Assembly (NCBI GenBank): GCA_947259975.1
Contig: CAMYOD010000060.1
Location: forward strand, 1 to 64,000
Source of the DNA: an uncultured Gammaproteobacteria bacterium
Lineage (GTDB): Bacteria; Pseudomonadota; Gammaproteobacteria; HyVt-429
Direction: 5' to 3'
DNA length: 64,000 nt
The notes under the pieces were generated by a model. The model saw only the letters and a program-made list of their open reading frames with translations. It ran no database searches and was not told the DNA's origin. Positions within the stretch are counted from its first letter, which is position 1, and every line of letters begins with the position of its first letter. This document shows positions 18,242 to 28,861 of the stretch, in pieces. The position numbers and the translations under genes were made by a program.

Positions 18242-19498
18242 TCAGCGTTTCATGGATTCAAAGAATTCGGCGTTATTCTTGGTGGCCTTGAGCTTCTCCA
18301 GCAGCAGCTCCAGACCCTCGACGTCGTCCATCGGATGCAGCAGTTTGCGCAGTAGCCAGATTTTCTGCAGTTCGGCGGGTTCGGTGAGCAGCTCCTCGCG
18401 ACGGGTGCCCGACTTGCTGATGATGATGGAGGGGTAAACGCGCTTTTCCGCGATACGGCGGTCCAGGTGAATCTCCAGATTGCCGGTGCCCTTGAACTCT
18501 TCGTAGATCACGTCGTCCATCTTCGAGCCGGTCTCGATCAGCGCCGTGGCCAGGATGGTCAGGCTGCCGCCCTCTTCGATATTGCGCGCGGCGCCGAAGA
18601 ACCGTTTGGGCCGTTGCAGGGCGTTGGCGTCGACACCACCGGTCAGCACCTTGCCGGAGGACGGCGCCACCGTGTTGTAGGCCCGTGCCAGGCGGGTGAT
18701 GGAATCGAGCAGAATAATGACGTCTTTCTTGTGCTCCACCAGGCGTTTGGCTTTTTCGATGACCATCTCCGCCACCTGTACGTGGCGCGTCGCAGGCTCA
18801 TCGAAGGTGGAGGAGATCACCTCGCCGCGCACCGAGCGTTCCATCTCGGTAACTTCTTCCGGACGCTCGTCGATGAGCAGCACGATGAGTTCGCATTCCG
18901 GGCGATTGGCGGTAATGGAGTGGGCGATCTGCTGCAGAATAACGGTCTTGCCGCTTTTCGGCGACGAAACGATCAAGCCGCGCTGACCCTTGCCGATGGG
19001 CGCGACCAGGTCGACGACCCGTGCCGTAAGGTCCTCGGCGGAGCCGTTTTCCTGTTCGAGACGCAGCCGCTCGTCCGGATGCAGCGGCGTGAGGTTTTCG
19101 AACAGGATCTTGTTCTTGGCCTCTTCCGGCTTCTGGCCGTTGATCTTCTCGACCTTGAGCAGGGCGAAATAGCGTTCGGACTCTTTCGGCGGGCGAATAT
19201 GGCCGGTCACCGTGTCGCCGGTGCGCAGGTTGAAGCGACGAATCTGGCTGGGGGACACGTATATGTCGTCGGGGCCGGCCAAGTATGAGGCATCCGCGGA
19301 GCGCAGAAAGCCGAAACCATCCTGCAGTATTTCCAGGACGCCTTCGCCGGTGATGTCCTCGCCTTTCTTTGCGTGGGCCTTGAGGATCGCAAAAATCTGA
19401 TCCTGTTTGCGCATGCGCCCCACGCCCTCGAGGTCGAGGGACCGGGCGATATTGGCCAATTCGGTTGCAGGTTTCTTCTTAAGTTCCGACAGATTCAT
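18242..19498 (-). CDS. rho: transcription termination factor Rho
   Basis: This 418-residue hexameric RNA-dependent ATPase terminates transcription. Full-length similarity is visible: [18 protein letters not shown], the cold-shock RNA-binding domain with GFGFLRS, then the ATPase with [19 protein letters not shown] (Walker A), [32 protein letters not shown], and the secondary RNA-binding Q/R loops in [16 protein letters not shown] 191-base leader (19499-19689) separates it from trxA upstream; leaders of this kind carry autoregulatory attenuation in E. coli, though no specific site is identified here. The trxA-rho-(divergent rhlB) order matches other gammaproteobacteria. Confidence 0.98.
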   Translation of the reverse strand: MNLSELKKKPATELANIARSLDLEGVGRMRKQDQIFAILKAHAKKGEDITGEGVLEILQDGFGFLRSADASYLAGPDDIYVSPSQIRRFNLRTGDTVTGHIRPPKESERYFALLKVEKINGQKPEEAKNKILFENLTPLHPDERLRLEQENGSAEDLTARVVDLVAPIGKGQRGLIVSSPKSGKTVILQQIAHSITANRPECELIVLLIDERPEEVTEMERSVRGEVISSTFDEPATRHVQVAEMVIEKAKRLVEHKKDVIILLDSITRLARAYNTVAPSSGKVLTGGVDANALQRPKRFFGAARNIEEGGSLTILATALIETGSKMDDVIYEEFKGTGNLEIHLDRRIAEKRVYPSIIISKSGTRREELLTEPAELQKIWLLRKLLHPMDDVEGLELLLEKLKATKNNAEFFESMKR

Positions 19499-19689
19499 CG
19501 AAGGGAACGTCGTTCAAAAAGTTATAGGTTGAAGCGGCGCCTGGACGGTCGCCATCATGTGGCCACGTGTGGCCGGGGTCAGGAATTCTTTGGTGGAACT
19601 AAAACCGGGACTATAGAAATTCTCGTTCTGAAATCTAAAAATAGCATCTGCCGGCCAGTGCGTCCAGTCATCTGGAGATTGGCCAGGCT

Positions 19690-20019
19690 TCAGATATTGC
19701 CGTCAATGAAGGCGGTGAGCTGGGATTTGGAGACCGCGCCGACCTTGGTTGCCTCGACGTTGCCGTTTTTGAACAGCATCAGCGTGGGGATGCCACGAAT
19801 GCCGTACTTGGGCGGCGTCGCCGGGTTCTCATCGATATTAAGCTTGGCGATCTTGAGCTTGCCCGAGTACTCCTTGGCGATCTCGTCCAGTACCGGGGTG
19901 ATCATCTTGCACGGGCCACACCATTCCGCCCAATAGTCCACCAAAACGGGCTCCGCCGCCTTTAAGACCTCGTCTTCAAAGGAATCATCCGTCAGGTAGA
20001 CAATATCGACCTCTGCCAT
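19690..20019 (-). CDS. trxA: thioredoxin 1
   Basis: This 109-residue cytoplasmic disulfide reductase carries the active site AEWCGPCKM, the buried Asp-containing YWAEWCG context and the cis-proline loop [14 protein letters not shown]. Length and sequence match TrxA. The ATG at 20019 has GAGGAG upstream; the frame extends further upstream without conservation. It lies ahead of rho on the same strand and is divergent from rhlB, the standard arrangement in the class. Confidence 0.97.
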   Translation of the reverse strand: MAEVDIVYLTDDSFEDEVLKAAEPVLVDYWAEWCGPCKMITPVLDEIAKEYSGKLKIAKLNIDENPATPPKYGIRGIPTLMLFKNGNVEATKVGAVSKSQLTAFIDGNI

Positions 20020-20146
20020 GCAAGGCTCCTCGCTGCTAGTAGTCAGGTTTTTTAGGGGGTTTTTGGCGCAAAAGACTATTTGAGCGGAATCACCGGGCCA
20101 ATGCAAGTCCACCTCGGGGCCAAATCCTGTTATTCTGCGCCACCTC

Positions 20147-21649
20147 ATGACAGATACACACCTTACCGAACAGACATTCCGCGACCTAAACCTGCCCGAA
20201 CCCCTCCTGAAGGGCACCGAAGCCGCCGGTTTTACCCACTGCACGCCGATCCAGGCCGAGGCCCTGCCCATCGCCCTGGCGGGTCAGGATGTGGCCGGGC
20301 AGGCACGCACCGGGACCGGCAAGAGCGCCGCGTTTCTGCTCGCGACCTTGAATCAATTGTTGGCCCATCCGGCCGCGGCAGGCCGCCGGCCGCAGCAGCC
20401 CCGTGCGCTCATTATGGCGCCGACCCGGGAGCTGGCGATCCAGATTCACAAAGACGCGGAGGTATTGGACCGCTTCACCGATTTCAAGTTGGGCCTGGTC
20501 TATGGCGGCACGGGTTATGACAGCCAGCGCCAAATGCTCGAGGCCGGCGTGGATATTTTAATCGGCACCCCGGGCCGGATAATCGATTACTTCAAGCAGG
20601 GAGTCTTCGACCTCAAGGCGATCCAGGTGTTCGTGCTCGATGAGGCCGACCGCATGTTCGATCTCGGTTTCATCGCCGACATTCGTTACGTGCTGCGACG
20701 CATGCCGCCGGCGGATCAGCGCTTGAGCCTGCTGTTCTCCGCCACCCTGTCCCATCGCGTGAATGAGCTGGCCTACGAGCATATGCACAATCCGCAGGTG
20801 GTGAAGATCGAGTCTGAGCGGGTTACGGTCGACACCGTCACCGAGACGCTGTACTTCCCGGCCTCGGAGGAAAAGATTCGCCTGTTGCTGGGGCTGTTGC
20901 AGCGCATGGACCCACGCCGCTCGCTGGTGTTCGTCAATACCAAGGGTGGCGCGGAGAACGTACGCGCCTGGCTGGAGGGCAACGGTTACGAGGCGGGCGT
21001 GTTGTCCGGTGATGTGCCGCAGACCAAACGGGAACGCCTGCTGGCCGCATTCAAGGACGGCAAGTTACCGATTCTGGTGGCCACGGACGTGGCGGCGCGC
21101 GGGCTGCATATCCCGGACGTAAGTCACGTGTTCAATTACGATTTGCCGCAGGACCCGGAAGATTACGTGCATCGTGTCGGACGCACGGCACGGGCCGGCG
21201 CGAGCGGCGACGCCATCAGCTTCGCCTGCGATCGCTATGCCATGACCCTGCCGGATATTCAGGACTACCTGGGCCACAAGCTGCCGTCCGAGGCCATTTC
21301 CGAAGACCTGTTGGTCAAACCGAAACCGCCGGTGAAAATCGAGCGCCGGCCCGAGCGCGGACGTGGCGGAGGAGAGCGCGGGCGTGGCGGGCAGCGAGGT
21401 CGTGGTGGTGACCGTGGGCGCGGCGCACAGCGTGCGCGTGGCGGCGGGCGGGAGCAAGGTCGTGGGCCGCAGCGCAGCGACCAGACGCCGCCGAGTGAGC
21501 GCCGGCCGCACCCGCGTCATCGTGCGGCGCCGGCGGATAGTGCCCAACCGGAGCAACCGGTCGCAACCAAGGTAGAGACAAAAAAGGATACGCCCGAGCC
21601 GGCGGCACCAGCGCGGCGCAGCGACAAAGAAACCCCGGTGATTGGCTGA
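20147..21649 (+). CDS. rhlB: ATP-dependent RNA helicase RhlB
   Basis: This 500-residue DEAD-box helicase shows all core motifs in order: [12 protein letters not shown] (Q motif), [11 protein letters not shown] (motif I), APTRELAIQ, a GG pair, [23 protein letters not shown] (motif II), SATLSH (motif III), [22 protein letters not shown] and [12 protein letters not shown] (motif VI). Its position divergent from trxA-rho identifies it as RhlB, the degradosome helicase in E. coli. The C-terminal tail from about residue 400 is a long RG-rich, low-complexity region, longer than in E. coli, likely to bind RNA or partner proteins. Confidence 0.93.
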   Translation: MTDTHLTEQTFRDLNLPEPLLKGTEAAGFTHCTPIQAEALPIALAGQDVAGQARTGTGKSAAFLLATLNQLLAHPAAAGRRPQQPRALIMAPTRELAIQIHKDAEVLDRFTDFKLGLVYGGTGYDSQRQMLEAGVDILIGTPGRIIDYFKQGVFDLKAIQVFVLDEADRMFDLGFIADIRYVLRRMPPADQRLSLLFSATLSHRVNELAYEHMHNPQVVKIESERVTVDTVTETLYFPASEEKIRLLLGLLQRMDPRRSLVFVNTKGGAENVRAWLEGNGYEAGVLSGDVPQTKRERLLAAFKDGKLPILVATDVAARGLHIPDVSHVFNYDLPQDPEDYVHRVGRTARAGASGDAISFACDRYAMTLPDIQDYLGHKLPSEAISEDLLVKPKPPVKIERRPERGRGGGERGRGGQRGRGGDRGRGAQRARGGGREQGRGPQRSDQTPPSERRPHPRHRAAPADSAQPEQPVATKVETKKDTPEPAAPARRSDKETPVIG

Positions 21650-21661
21650 GCGCGTGCCGGG

Positions 21662-22039
21662 TTAATTGGCGCCGGCGGCGCGGTGCTCACGCCAGAGTGC
21701 GGCGAGTTCGCGTTCGAGGGCGTCTGGATGGAGCAGATTCTGCTCAACCAGGCGACGCAGGTAGGTGATACTGTCCACGTCGATGGTCTCGCACTGGAGT
21801 CCGGCGGCACCCGCCTCCACGTGCGCAATATGACCCTGCATGGTGATCGCGGCGGCGTCGTCCAGCGGCAAGCGCAAAACGCACTGATCGCCGGCATCCA
21901 TTCGCAGTTCATCGGGCAGCGCAATCAAGGCGCCGTTCAATGATATATCCATCAGATCGGTTTCGAACGCGTCGTCCCCTCTGGTTACTTGTGCGGCGGC
22001 GTCGAAATGTATACGTGTGAATTGGCGTCGGTCCTGCAT
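21662..22039 (-). CDS. PilZ-domain protein
   Basis: This protein of about 125 residues has the c-di-GMP-binding PilZ signature: DRRQFTRI near the start (RxxxR) and DISLNGALIAL (DxSxxG). The rest forms the expected small beta-barrel, and the C-terminus is a helical tail (RLVEQNLLHPDALEREL). It probably acts as a cytoplasmic c-di-GMP receptor. The start is uncertain: ATG 22039 is right before the motif, while ATG 22069 would add ten residues; neither has a clear Shine-Dalgarno sequence. It converges with rhlB across 12 bases. Confidence 0.88.
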   Translation of the reverse strand: MQDRRQFTRIHFDAAAQVTRGDDAFETDLMDISLNGALIALPDELRMDAGDQCVLRLPLDDAAAITMQGHIAHVEAGAAGLQCETIDVDSITYLRRLVEQNLLHPDALERELAALWREHRAAGAN

Positions 22040-22204
22040 GCCTGAATTAACCTGTTGAAAATGTTGCATTGATCGTCGTACTACAATCAAAGTATAGCAG
22101 CCGTTCGTGAGCCTGCCGGCGAGGCCGCGGCGAACGGCGCACAGGCGCCCGAAGCTGCATGTGGCGCGTTTATACGTGCCGGACCGGGTCTGGAGGATCT
22201 TGCC

Positions 22205-23350
22205 ATGCAGGGAAAAACCCGGCCGCGAGCCGGACTAATATTGACCGGTGGCGGCGCGCGCAACGCCTATCAGGTGGGCGTACTCAAAGCCGTCGCCGAA
22301 ATCCTCCCGGCCGGCGCACCGAACCCGTTTCCGATTATCAGTGGCACCTCCGCCGGGGCCATCAACGCCGCCGTGTTGGCGATTTATGCCGCCAATTTTC
22401 ATGAAGGTGTGCGCCGCCTGGTCTCGGTGTGGGAAGACTTTCGCGTCGAACAGATCTTTCGCGCCGACCCCATAGGTGTCGCGCGCAGCGCCGCACATTG
22501 GTTTGCGGCGATGATGTTCGGTGGCCTCGGTCGCTTCAATCCACCGGCGCTGTTGGACAACTCCCCGTTGCGTGATCTGCTCGAGACGGTTGTCCCCTGC
22601 GAGCAGATTCAGGCCTCCATCGACGCCGGCGCCGTGGAGGCGGTCGCCGTCACCGCCTCCGGGTACGCTTCCGGCGAATCGGTGTCGTTTTTCCAGAGTG
22701 CACCGACGCTGTCCTCCTGGCGCCGTACCAATCGAGTCGGTAGCGCTGCGCGTCTGAGCGTGGACCACCTGATGGCGTCAGCCGCATTGCCGATCATATT
22801 TCCCGCGGTCAAGGTGAGCCGTGAATATTTCGGCGACGGCTCAATGCGCCAGTCGGCGCCTTTGAGTCCCGCCCTGCATCTGGGCGCGGAGCGCCTGTTT
22901 GTGATCGGCGTGCGGCGCGAACAAACTGCGCAGATTCGGCGCGCACGATTGCGGACTGATTATCCAAGCTTTGGCCAGATCGCGAGCTATGTGTTGGATA
23001 CCTTGTTTCTTGATCGCCTGCCGGCGGATGTGGAGCGCTTGCGGCGCATCAACCAGACACTTTCCTTGATCCCGGAGCATCAGCTGGAAGAGGGCGGCGC
23101 GGCGTTGCGCCCGGTGGAGGTTCTTTCCATCTCACCTTCGCGCGATGTCAGCGAAATCGCCGAACGACATCAGCGCTCGTTCCCGCGCAGCGTTCGCTTC
23201 CTGCTGCGCGGCGTGGGGGCACTCAATCCGGGTGGGCGCGGCCTGATGAGTTATGTGTTGTTCGAAGCACCGTATTGCCGCGAGCTGATCGATCTCGGTT
23301 ATGCCGACACCCTCGCGCGACGCGACGAGGTGGCGGCGTTCCTGGGCTGA
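22205..23350 (+). CDS. patatin-like phospholipase
   Basis: This 381-residue serine hydrolase has the patatin oxyanion-hole motif GGGARNAYQVGVLK, the nucleophile elbow GTSAGAINAA and the catalytic Asp in YFGDGSMRQ. These define a Ser-Asp dyad phospholipase fold. There is no clear signal peptide, so it may be cytoplasmic or membrane-associated. The C-terminal half resembles the large group of uncharacterised bacterial patatins of this length. It stands alone between a PilZ gene and a small hypothetical gene. Confidence 0.9.
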   Translation: MQGKTRPRAGLILTGGGARNAYQVGVLKAVAEILPAGAPNPFPIISGTSAGAINAAVLAIYAANFHEGVRRLVSVWEDFRVEQIFRADPIGVARSAAHWFAAMMFGGLGRFNPPALLDNSPLRDLLETVVPCEQIQASIDAGAVEAVAVTASGYASGESVSFFQSAPTLSSWRRTNRVGSAARLSVDHLMASAALPIIFPAVKVSREYFGDGSMRQSAPLSPALHLGAERLFVIGVRREQTAQIRRARLRTDYPSFGQIASYVLDTLFLDRLPADVERLRRINQTLSLIPEHQLEEGGAALRPVEVLSISPSRDVSEIAERHQRSFPRSVRFLLRGVGALNPGGRGLMSYVLFEAPYCRELIDLGYADTLARRDEVAAFLG

Positions 23351-23468
23351 CAGCGGTTGCCGGCGCCTTCAGGGCGCGGCGCGAAAATCCGCACTCAAGC
23401 GGGGTGCCGACCGGCCGATAAATACCATATCGGCACACAAACCGGACCACACGCGGGAAACAGGCGAC

Positions 23469-23666
23469 ATGTCACGACCGGAACATAAAGTCATACGAGG
23501 CGATCTCGGGCTTGCTCTGCTTATGCGCGATACCGTGGCGGGGCTGGAGGAGTTCATGGAAATGTTCAATCACAGCCCCTGGCGCGGCGACATGAAAATT
23601 GTTTCCATCGACGCGCCGGGTGCGGATGAATTTGGCATCGAGCCGGCCAAGGCCCGCAAGCACTAG
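23469..23666 (+). CDS. small hypothetical protein
   Basis: This 65-residue protein begins MSRPEHKVIRGDLGLALLMRD and continues with a helix LEEFMEMFNHSPWRGDMKIV. No signal or membrane segment is present and no family is recognised. It follows the patatin gene after 118 bases and converges with another small hypothetical gene. The ATG is preceded by CAGGCG, a weak ribosome site. Real coding status is moderately likely from its composition. Confidence 0.5.
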   Translation: MSRPEHKVIRGDLGLALLMRDTVAGLEEFMEMFNHSPWRGDMKIVSIDAPGADEFGIEPAKARKH

Positions 23667-23684
23667 CCCCCGCTCTACACCGCT

Positions 23685-23942
23685 TCACACAAAGACATCG
23701 ATGCCCGCGGCAACCCGGCGTGCTATCGGCGTTACCGGCGCGCTGTTGGCGCGATAAGCATCCAGCATCCGCTGTGCCGGACCCACATCGTGTGCACCCG
23801 TCCTGGCGGCGGCACGCCACACCTCACCGCCCTGGCTCGGCAAGACCTCACCTTCATAGACCTTCGCCACCGGCAGTTGGCGCTGTGCCGATGCCGTGGG
23901 TGCGCTCAGTTGCGCCAGGGGTGGTTGCGAAATCTTCAACAT
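23685..23942 (-). CDS. small hypothetical protein
   Basis: This protein of about 85 residues begins MLKISQPPLAQLSAP and ends APVTPIARRVAAGIDVFV. The middle contains GEVLPSQGGEVW and a RMLDAYRANS helix. The C-terminal GIDVFV ending recalls short uncharacterised proteins in other gammaproteobacteria, but no function is known to me. A GTG 27 bases upstream is an alternative start. It converges with the small gene at 23469-23666. Confidence 0.5.
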   Translation of the reverse strand: MLKISQPPLAQLSAPTASAQRQLPVAKVYEGEVLPSQGGEVWRAAARTGAHDVGPAQRMLDAYRANSAPVTPIARRVAAGIDVFV

Positions 23943-24087
23943 AATTCCGTCGGCAGTGAGCAATGACACCGAACTGCCGGGCGATCGTCGGGACGCCTAA
24001 GTATAGCGCCTGACAAGCGAGCTTGCCGCACACAGAACAGCCGCGAGGCTTACAGACGGCGCGCCATGCGCTGGCCGATCCGCCGTT

Positions 24088-24861
24088 TCAGCCGCGTGCG
24101 GCCTCGACCTGAATGCCGCGCAGTTTGGGTGCTGCGAGGCCGGCCGCATCGGCGAATTGCAACGCACGTTCCAGGCGCGCCGGCGCCGAGCGGCCCGTAC
24201 ATTTATGTTCCGGATCGGCCTCGATGGCCTCGACCATGCCATCGATCAGGCGCTCGCGCGGCAGCTCGGTGCCGGTCAGCCAGGCCTGGACATCCAGGAT
24301 CTCCGCGGCCACGTCGAGGGCGAGCGCGGTGTGCTCGCTCCACAGTTCACCGACCGTGCCACCGGTGATCAAGCCGCAGATATTCGTGTCGAGAATGTAG
24401 AGATTCTTGCGAACCAGCTCGAACAACAAGCTGTCCTCATCCTCGAGTACCCGTACCGGGATATCGAGTTCGCTCAGCGAGTCGTGAATCAGAATACCGT
24501 GCGGACCGAACACCGGTGACGGTATGAGTACCTTGTAGTCCTGGCCGCGTTTTTTCTCGAACCACACGGAAATCACCGTCAGCGATTCCAGTTCGTACTT
24601 GTTCCAGTCCCGCGGTAACAGTTCGTTCTGCAACAGACACAAGCGATCCTGCCACGGCTCCGGGATTACCTCGAGGACGGGATGAAGATCATCTTCGGCG
24701 ACGGCGACGAGCACCATGCGCGGATCCGGGTTTGCCGCGGCAGTCTTGCGTATATCCATGAGGCGGGTGACGGGTATGACCGGGTGCCCATGGCGCAGAA
24801 AACCGCGCGCGAAAACACCGCCCATTTCGCCGACGCCCAGAATGACGATCGGATCCTTCAT
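24088..24861 (-). CDS. Rossmann-fold NAD(P)-binding protein, unknown substrate
   Basis: This 257-residue protein starts with a dinucleotide-binding loop, IVILGVGEMGGVFARGFLRHGH. It continues with MVLVAVAEDDLHPVLEVIP and LCLLQNELLPRDW, a layout like that of ketopantoate reductase or 6-phosphogluconate dehydrogenase relatives. The C-terminal half is largely helical. The substrate cannot be told, and catalytic residues of PanE are not clearly present. The ATG at 24861 has AGGAG eight bases upstream. It is divergent from nfeD across 134 bases. Confidence 0.75.
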   Translation of the reverse strand: MKDPIVILGVGEMGGVFARGFLRHGHPVIPVTRLMDIRKTAAANPDPRMVLVAVAEDDLHPVLEVIPEPWQDRLCLLQNELLPRDWNKYELESLTVISVWFEKKRGQDYKVLIPSPVFGPHGILIHDSLSELDIPVRVLEDEDSLLFELVRKNLYILDTNICGLITGGTVGELWSEHTALALDVAAEILDVQAWLTGTELPRERLIDGMVEAIEADPEHKCTGRSAPARLERALQFADAAGLAAPKLRGIQVEAARG

Positions 24862-24995
24862 TACCAAGCTCCTGTTACGGTTTGATAGCGACATAGTAGC
24901 CCTTCACAGGCGCCGGAAAAACCGTGATTCGGCCCGTGCAGACCCTGCAGTGCCCCGTGCAAATGCCTCGGGTTCTCTGGTAAGGTAGTTCGCGT

Positions 24996-26363
24996 ATGCG
25001 CTTACTGATGCCATTACTCTATTTGTTTGCACTTCTGGCGCCGTTTAGTTTCGCCGCCGATGAGGCACCGCTGCAACGTGTCGCCATGCTGACCATCGAC
25101 GGCGCGATCGGGCCCGCGACGAGCGATTACGTGCACCGGGGGTTGGAGCGGGCACGCGAAATGAACGCGGCGCTCGTGGTGCTGCAGATGGACACCCCCG
25201 GCGGTCTGGACACCGCCATGCGCGACATCATTCAGGACATCCTGGCGTCGCCGATTCCGGTGGCCAGCTTCGTGAGCCCGCGCGGTGCCCGCGCGGCCAG
25301 TGCGGGAATGTATATTCTGTACGCCAGCCATATCGCCGCGATGGCGCCGGCGACGAATCTCGGTGCCGCGACGCCGGTCACGATTGCCTCTCCCGGCACC
25401 CCCGAGCCACCATCCCTGCCGACGCCGAAGGATGACGAAGCAGAGGAGGGTGCGAAGCCCGCCGAGACGGCGACGGAAAAGAAGATCATCAATGACGCCG
25501 CAGCCTATGCGCGCTCATTGGCACAGATGCGGGGGCGCAACGAAGAGTTTGCCGAGCAAGCCGTGCGCGAGGCCGCCAGCCTGGCGGCGGAAGAGGCCTT
25601 CGCCCAAGGTGTGGTGGATCTGATCGCGACAAATGTCCGCGATCTCCTCGCCAAGATCGACGGCCGCAAGGTGACCGTACTGGGGCAGGAAATGACGCTG
25701 GCGACCAAATCCGTCGAGGTCGTCGAGTTCAAACCTGATTGGCGCAGCAGACTGCTATCGGTCATTACCGACCCGAATATATTGCCGATCCTGATGACGC
25801 TCGGGATGTTCGGCCTGATCTATGAGATGCTCAACCCCGGTTTTGTGTTGCCCGGCGTGCTCGGTGCCATCTGTTTGTTGTTGGCGCTGTATGCGGCGCA
25901 GGTGCTGCCCGTGAACTACGCCGGCCTGGCGCTGATCGCGCTGGGGATCGCCTTTATGGTCGGTGAGGCCTTCGTGCCTAGTTTTGGCGCCCTGGGAATC
26001 GGCGGTGTGATCGCTTTCGTGATCGGATCCATCATTTTGATCGATACCGAAATGGAAGGCTACGGGGTATCGCTGCCATTCATCATTACCATGGGCATCG
26101 TCAACGCAGTTCTCTTTGTCGGTGTCGCAACGTTGGCGTTGAAGGCTCGCAACCGACGTATCGTCAGCGGCAAGGAAGAACTCATCGGTGGGGTCGGCCA
26201 GGCATTGGCGGCGTTCAGCGGCGACGGCCGGGTGCGTATCCATAGCGAAGACTGGAATGCGCATAGTGACGTGCCGGTGAGCGAGGGCCAGGGCGTGCGA
26301 GTCGTCGGCATCGACGGTCTGATATTACAAGTCGAACCAATATCTGCAGCAGAGGAGCACTAA
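24996..26363 (+). CDS. NfeD-family membrane-bound serine protease (ClpP class)
   Basis: This 455-residue protein has a signal peptide (to about residue 21) and a ClpP/SppA-like serine protease domain with [16 protein letters not shown] and the nucleophile region [19 protein letters not shown]. An acidic and Lys-rich insert ([18 protein letters not shown]) is followed by several transmembrane helices at about 255-375 and a C-terminal NfeD OB-fold domain. Such long NfeD proteins cleave the C-terminus of a stomatin-like partner. The slipin gene starts two bases after its stop, so they form one operon and one functional unit at the membrane. Confidence 0.93.
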   Translation: MRLLMPLLYLFALLAPFSFAADEAPLQRVAMLTIDGAIGPATSDYVHRGLERAREMNAALVVLQMDTPGGLDTAMRDIIQDILASPIPVASFVSPRGARAASAGMYILYASHIAAMAPATNLGAATPVTIASPGTPEPPSLPTPKDDEAEEGAKPAETATEKKIINDAAAYARSLAQMRGRNEEFAEQAVREAASLAAEEAFAQGVVDLIATNVRDLLAKIDGRKVTVLGQEMTLATKSVEVVEFKPDWRSRLLSVITDPNILPILMTLGMFGLIYEMLNPGFVLPGVLGAICLLLALYAAQVLPVNYAGLALIALGIAFMVGEAFVPSFGALGIGGVIAFVIGSIILIDTEMEGYGVSLPFIITMGIVNAVLFVGVATLALKARNRRIVSGKEELIGGVGQALAAFSGDGRVRIHSEDWNAHSDVPVSEGQGVRVVGIDGLILQVEPISAAEEH

Positions 26364-26365
26364 CA

Positions 26366-27127
26366 ATGTTTCAGGCGGGAACCTTTATTTTCTTCCTCAT
26401 CGCGGCGATCCTGATCTCGGCGATCAAGATTCTGCGTGAGTACGAGCGTGGTGTGATTTTTATGCTGGGTCGGTTCTGGAAGGTCAAGGGACCGGGCCTG
26501 ATCATCGTCATCCCGTTTATCCAACAGATCGTGCGTGTAGATCTGCGCACCGTGGTGATGGACGTACCGACCCAGGACGTCATTTCCCGGGACAACGTTT
26601 CCGTCAAGGTAAACGCGGTGGTCTACTTCCGTGTCATCGATCCACAAAAGGCCATTATTCAGGTGGAGAACTTTTACATGGCCACCAGCCAGCTGGCGCA
26701 GACCACCTTGCGCTCGGTGTTGGGTCAACACGAATTGGATGAAATGTTGGCCGAGCGCGACAAGCTGAATGTGGATATCCAGACGATTCTCGACAAACAG
26801 ACGGATTCCTGGGGCATCAAGGTGTCCAACGTGGAGATCAAGCACGTCGATCTGGATGAAAGCATGATCCGCGCGATCGCCAAACAGGCCGAGGCGGAAC
26901 GTGAGCGGCGCGCGAAGGTGATACACGCCGAGGGTGAAAGTCAGGCGGCGGAGAAACTGCGCGAGGCGGCGGCGACCCTGTCGGCCCAACCCCAGGCCAT
27001 GCAATTGCGTTATCTGCAGACCCTGGTCGAGATCGCCGGCGAGAAGAGTTCGACCATCGTGTTCCCGTTGCCTATGGATCTGATCGAACCGCTCATGGGG
27101 ATCCTCAAGCCGAAATCCGGCGCCTGA
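26366..27127 (+). CDS. slipin (stomatin/prohibitin-like SPFH protein)
   Basis: This 253-residue membrane protein has one N-terminal hydrophobic segment followed by the SPFH/Band 7 domain: [53 protein letters not shown] and [21 protein letters not shown] helical Ala/Glu-rich stretch precedes the C-terminal [14 protein letters not shown], the hydrophobic tail that is the known cleavage site for long-form NfeD proteases. It is translationally close-coupled to the nfeD gene. A role in membrane microdomain organisation is from family knowledge. Confidence 0.95.
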   Translation: MFQAGTFIFFLIAAILISAIKILREYERGVIFMLGRFWKVKGPGLIIVIPFIQQIVRVDLRTVVMDVPTQDVISRDNVSVKVNAVVYFRVIDPQKAIIQVENFYMATSQLAQTTLRSVLGQHELDEMLAERDKLNVDIQTILDKQTDSWGIKVSNVEIKHVDLDESMIRAIAKQAEAERERRAKVIHAEGESQAAEKLREAAATLSAQPQAMQLRYLQTLVEIAGEKSSTIVFPLPMDLIEPLMGILKPKSGA

Positions 27128-27172
27128 GCCGCGCGTCGCGCAACAGCGCGGCAGGCATCTGCGTGAGTCGGC

Positions 27173-27808
27173 GTGGATCCTCGCGACTACGAGGCCTGGT
27201 ATGACACCCCGCGCGGCCGCTGGATCGGCGCGCGTGAGTTCGAGGTGTTACATGGACTGGTGGCGCCACCACCCGCTGCCAGCATCCTCGACGTCGGTTG
27301 TGGCAGCGGCTACTTCGCGCGGCGCTTTGCACGCAGCGGGCATCCGGTCATCGGGCTCGACCCGGCGCTGCCGATGCTGCGCTTTGTGCGCGAGCACCCA
27401 GCGTCCCTGCCCGGCGTCGCCGCCCGCGCCGAGGCCCTGCCTTTCGCCGACGCCGCCTTCGATTACTGTCTCGCCTTGACCAGCCTGTGTTTTGTCGGCG
27501 ATCCGTTACCTGCCATGGCGGAAATGCTGCGGGTCGCGCGGCGTGGTGTGGTGCTCGGCCTGTTGAATCGGCACAGCCGCTTGTTCGCCGAAAAGTTCGG
27601 CCACAGTGGCTATCGGGGTGCGCGCTGGGATAGCGTCGGCGCGCCGGCGGACTGGTGTGCCGCGCTCGGTGAGTCCTGCGTGGTGACGTGGCGCACTGCA
27701 ATCTTTCTGCCGCGCGGCGGGCCGCTGTCACGCGGGTTCGAACGCATCCTGCCTGGCGGATTACCGTTTGGCGGTTTCATTGCCGCCGTCGTGCGACGCG
27801 AAGTCTGA
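27173..27808 (+). CDS. class I SAM-dependent methyltransferase
   Basis: This 211-residue protein begins YEAWYDTPRGRWIGAREFEVL and has a textbook SAM loop, ILDVGCGSGYFARRFA, then VIGLDPA and LPFADAAFDYCLALTSL. The family is the UbiE/Methyltransf_11 type with unknown substrate. It starts at GTG 27173, 45 bases after the slipin gene, and converges with glk across 23 bases. No ATG fits the conserved N-terminus. Confidence 0.85.
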   Translation: MDPRDYEAWYDTPRGRWIGAREFEVLHGLVAPPPAASILDVGCGSGYFARRFARSGHPVIGLDPALPMLRFVREHPASLPGVAARAEALPFADAAFDYCLALTSLCFVGDPLPAMAEMLRVARRGVVLGLLNRHSRLFAEKFGHSGYRGARWDSVGAPADWCAALGESCVVTWRTAIFLPRGGPLSRGFERILPGGLPFGGFIAAVVRREV

Positions 27809-27831
27809 CAAGACAGGGCGCGGCGCACGGT

Positions 27832-28818
27832 TCAGTCGTCGCCAGCCAGGGCGACCTGGGTAGCGCCCGCCAGACCCGCATCCGGGTCGAGAATAATCCG
27901 CACCGGAAATCGCGCCATGAGCTCGGACATGCGGCCCTTTGCGCCAAAGGCGTGCAGAAACTCCTCGCCGCGCAACGCGTCGGCGATCTTCGCGGCAATG
28001 CCGCCACCAATATAGACGCCGCCGTCGGGCAGTGCGATAAGGGCCAGATTGCCGGCGAAACGACCCAGCAGACGTACAAAGGTTCGTAGCGCGGTCACCG
28101 CTGCCGGATCGTTTTGGGCGCCCGCGCGCTCCGTAATGGCCGCCGCCGGATCCGGTGCCGCGAGCACCGCCGCCGCGCCGGCGCCGGCGAAGAAGCGATA
28201 CAGGGCGACCAGACCCGGTCCGGACACGACGCGCTCCCAGGAGACGTGCTCGAATTGTTCCTGCAACGCGCGCAGCAATTCCCATTCCGTGGCCGTGCTC
28301 GGTGCGAAGTCGGCGTGGCCACCCTCCGAGGCTTGCACGCGTATACCGTCAGTGCCGTCATATGCCAGTGCCACCCCCAGGCCGGTGCCCGGACCGAGGA
28401 TCAGCCGGGTGCCGCCGCCGGCGGGTGCGCCGGGCTGTAGCGTGAGCAGCGCGTCGGGCCGGAGTCCGTCCAGACCATAGGCAATGGCGGCGAAATCATT
28501 GATCAGACGCACCTGGTCTAGCGCGAATCGTTGCGCGAGTTCCGCGCTGTCGATCCGCCACGGCAGATTCGTCACCCGCGCGGTCTGTCGCTCGGTGCCG
28601 GTCTCGATGGGTCCGGCGACGGCGAAACAGGCGCGCGCGATGTCTTGTGGGTCGCTCGCCTGCGGCGTGCGCAGAAATGTCGTGAGCAAATCGTTGAACT
28701 CGGCGAAGTCTGCGCTGGCGTAGCGTTCCTCGGCCAGGGTTTGCGGTCCCGTACGGTCCGACGCGAGCAGCCGTAACACGGTCTTGGTGCCACCGATGTC
28801 GCCACAAAGAACTTTCAT
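27832..28818 (-). CDS. glk: glucokinase
   Basis: This 328-residue enzyme phosphorylates glucose with ATP. The sequence matches the proteobacterial Glk family: CGDIGGTKTVLRLL (phosphate loop), ACFAVAGPIE, VTNLPWRID, LINDFAAIAYGL with the catalytic Asp, LGPGTGLGVALAYD, SEGGHADFAP and VYIGGGIAAKI. The repressor-type helix-turn-helix of ROK proteins is absent. It follows pgi by 43 bases, so glucose to fructose-6-phosphate conversion is encoded as a pair at the end of the long minus-strand series. Confidence 0.95.
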   Translation of the reverse strand: MKVLCGDIGGTKTVLRLLASDRTGPQTLAEERYASADFAEFNDLLTTFLRTPQASDPQDIARACFAVAGPIETGTERQTARVTNLPWRIDSAELAQRFALDQVRLINDFAAIAYGLDGLRPDALLTLQPGAPAGGGTRLILGPGTGLGVALAYDGTDGIRVQASEGGHADFAPSTATEWELLRALQEQFEHVSWERVVSGPGLVALYRFFAGAGAAAVLAAPDPAAAITERAGAQNDPAAVTALRTFVRLLGRFAGNLALIALPDGGVYIGGGIAAKIADALRGEEFLHAFGAKGRMSELMARFPVRIILDPDAGLAGATQVALAGDD

Positions 28819-28861
28819 GCCAACATGCCGGAACGCTTGCCCCGTTCTCGCGTTTTGTGGG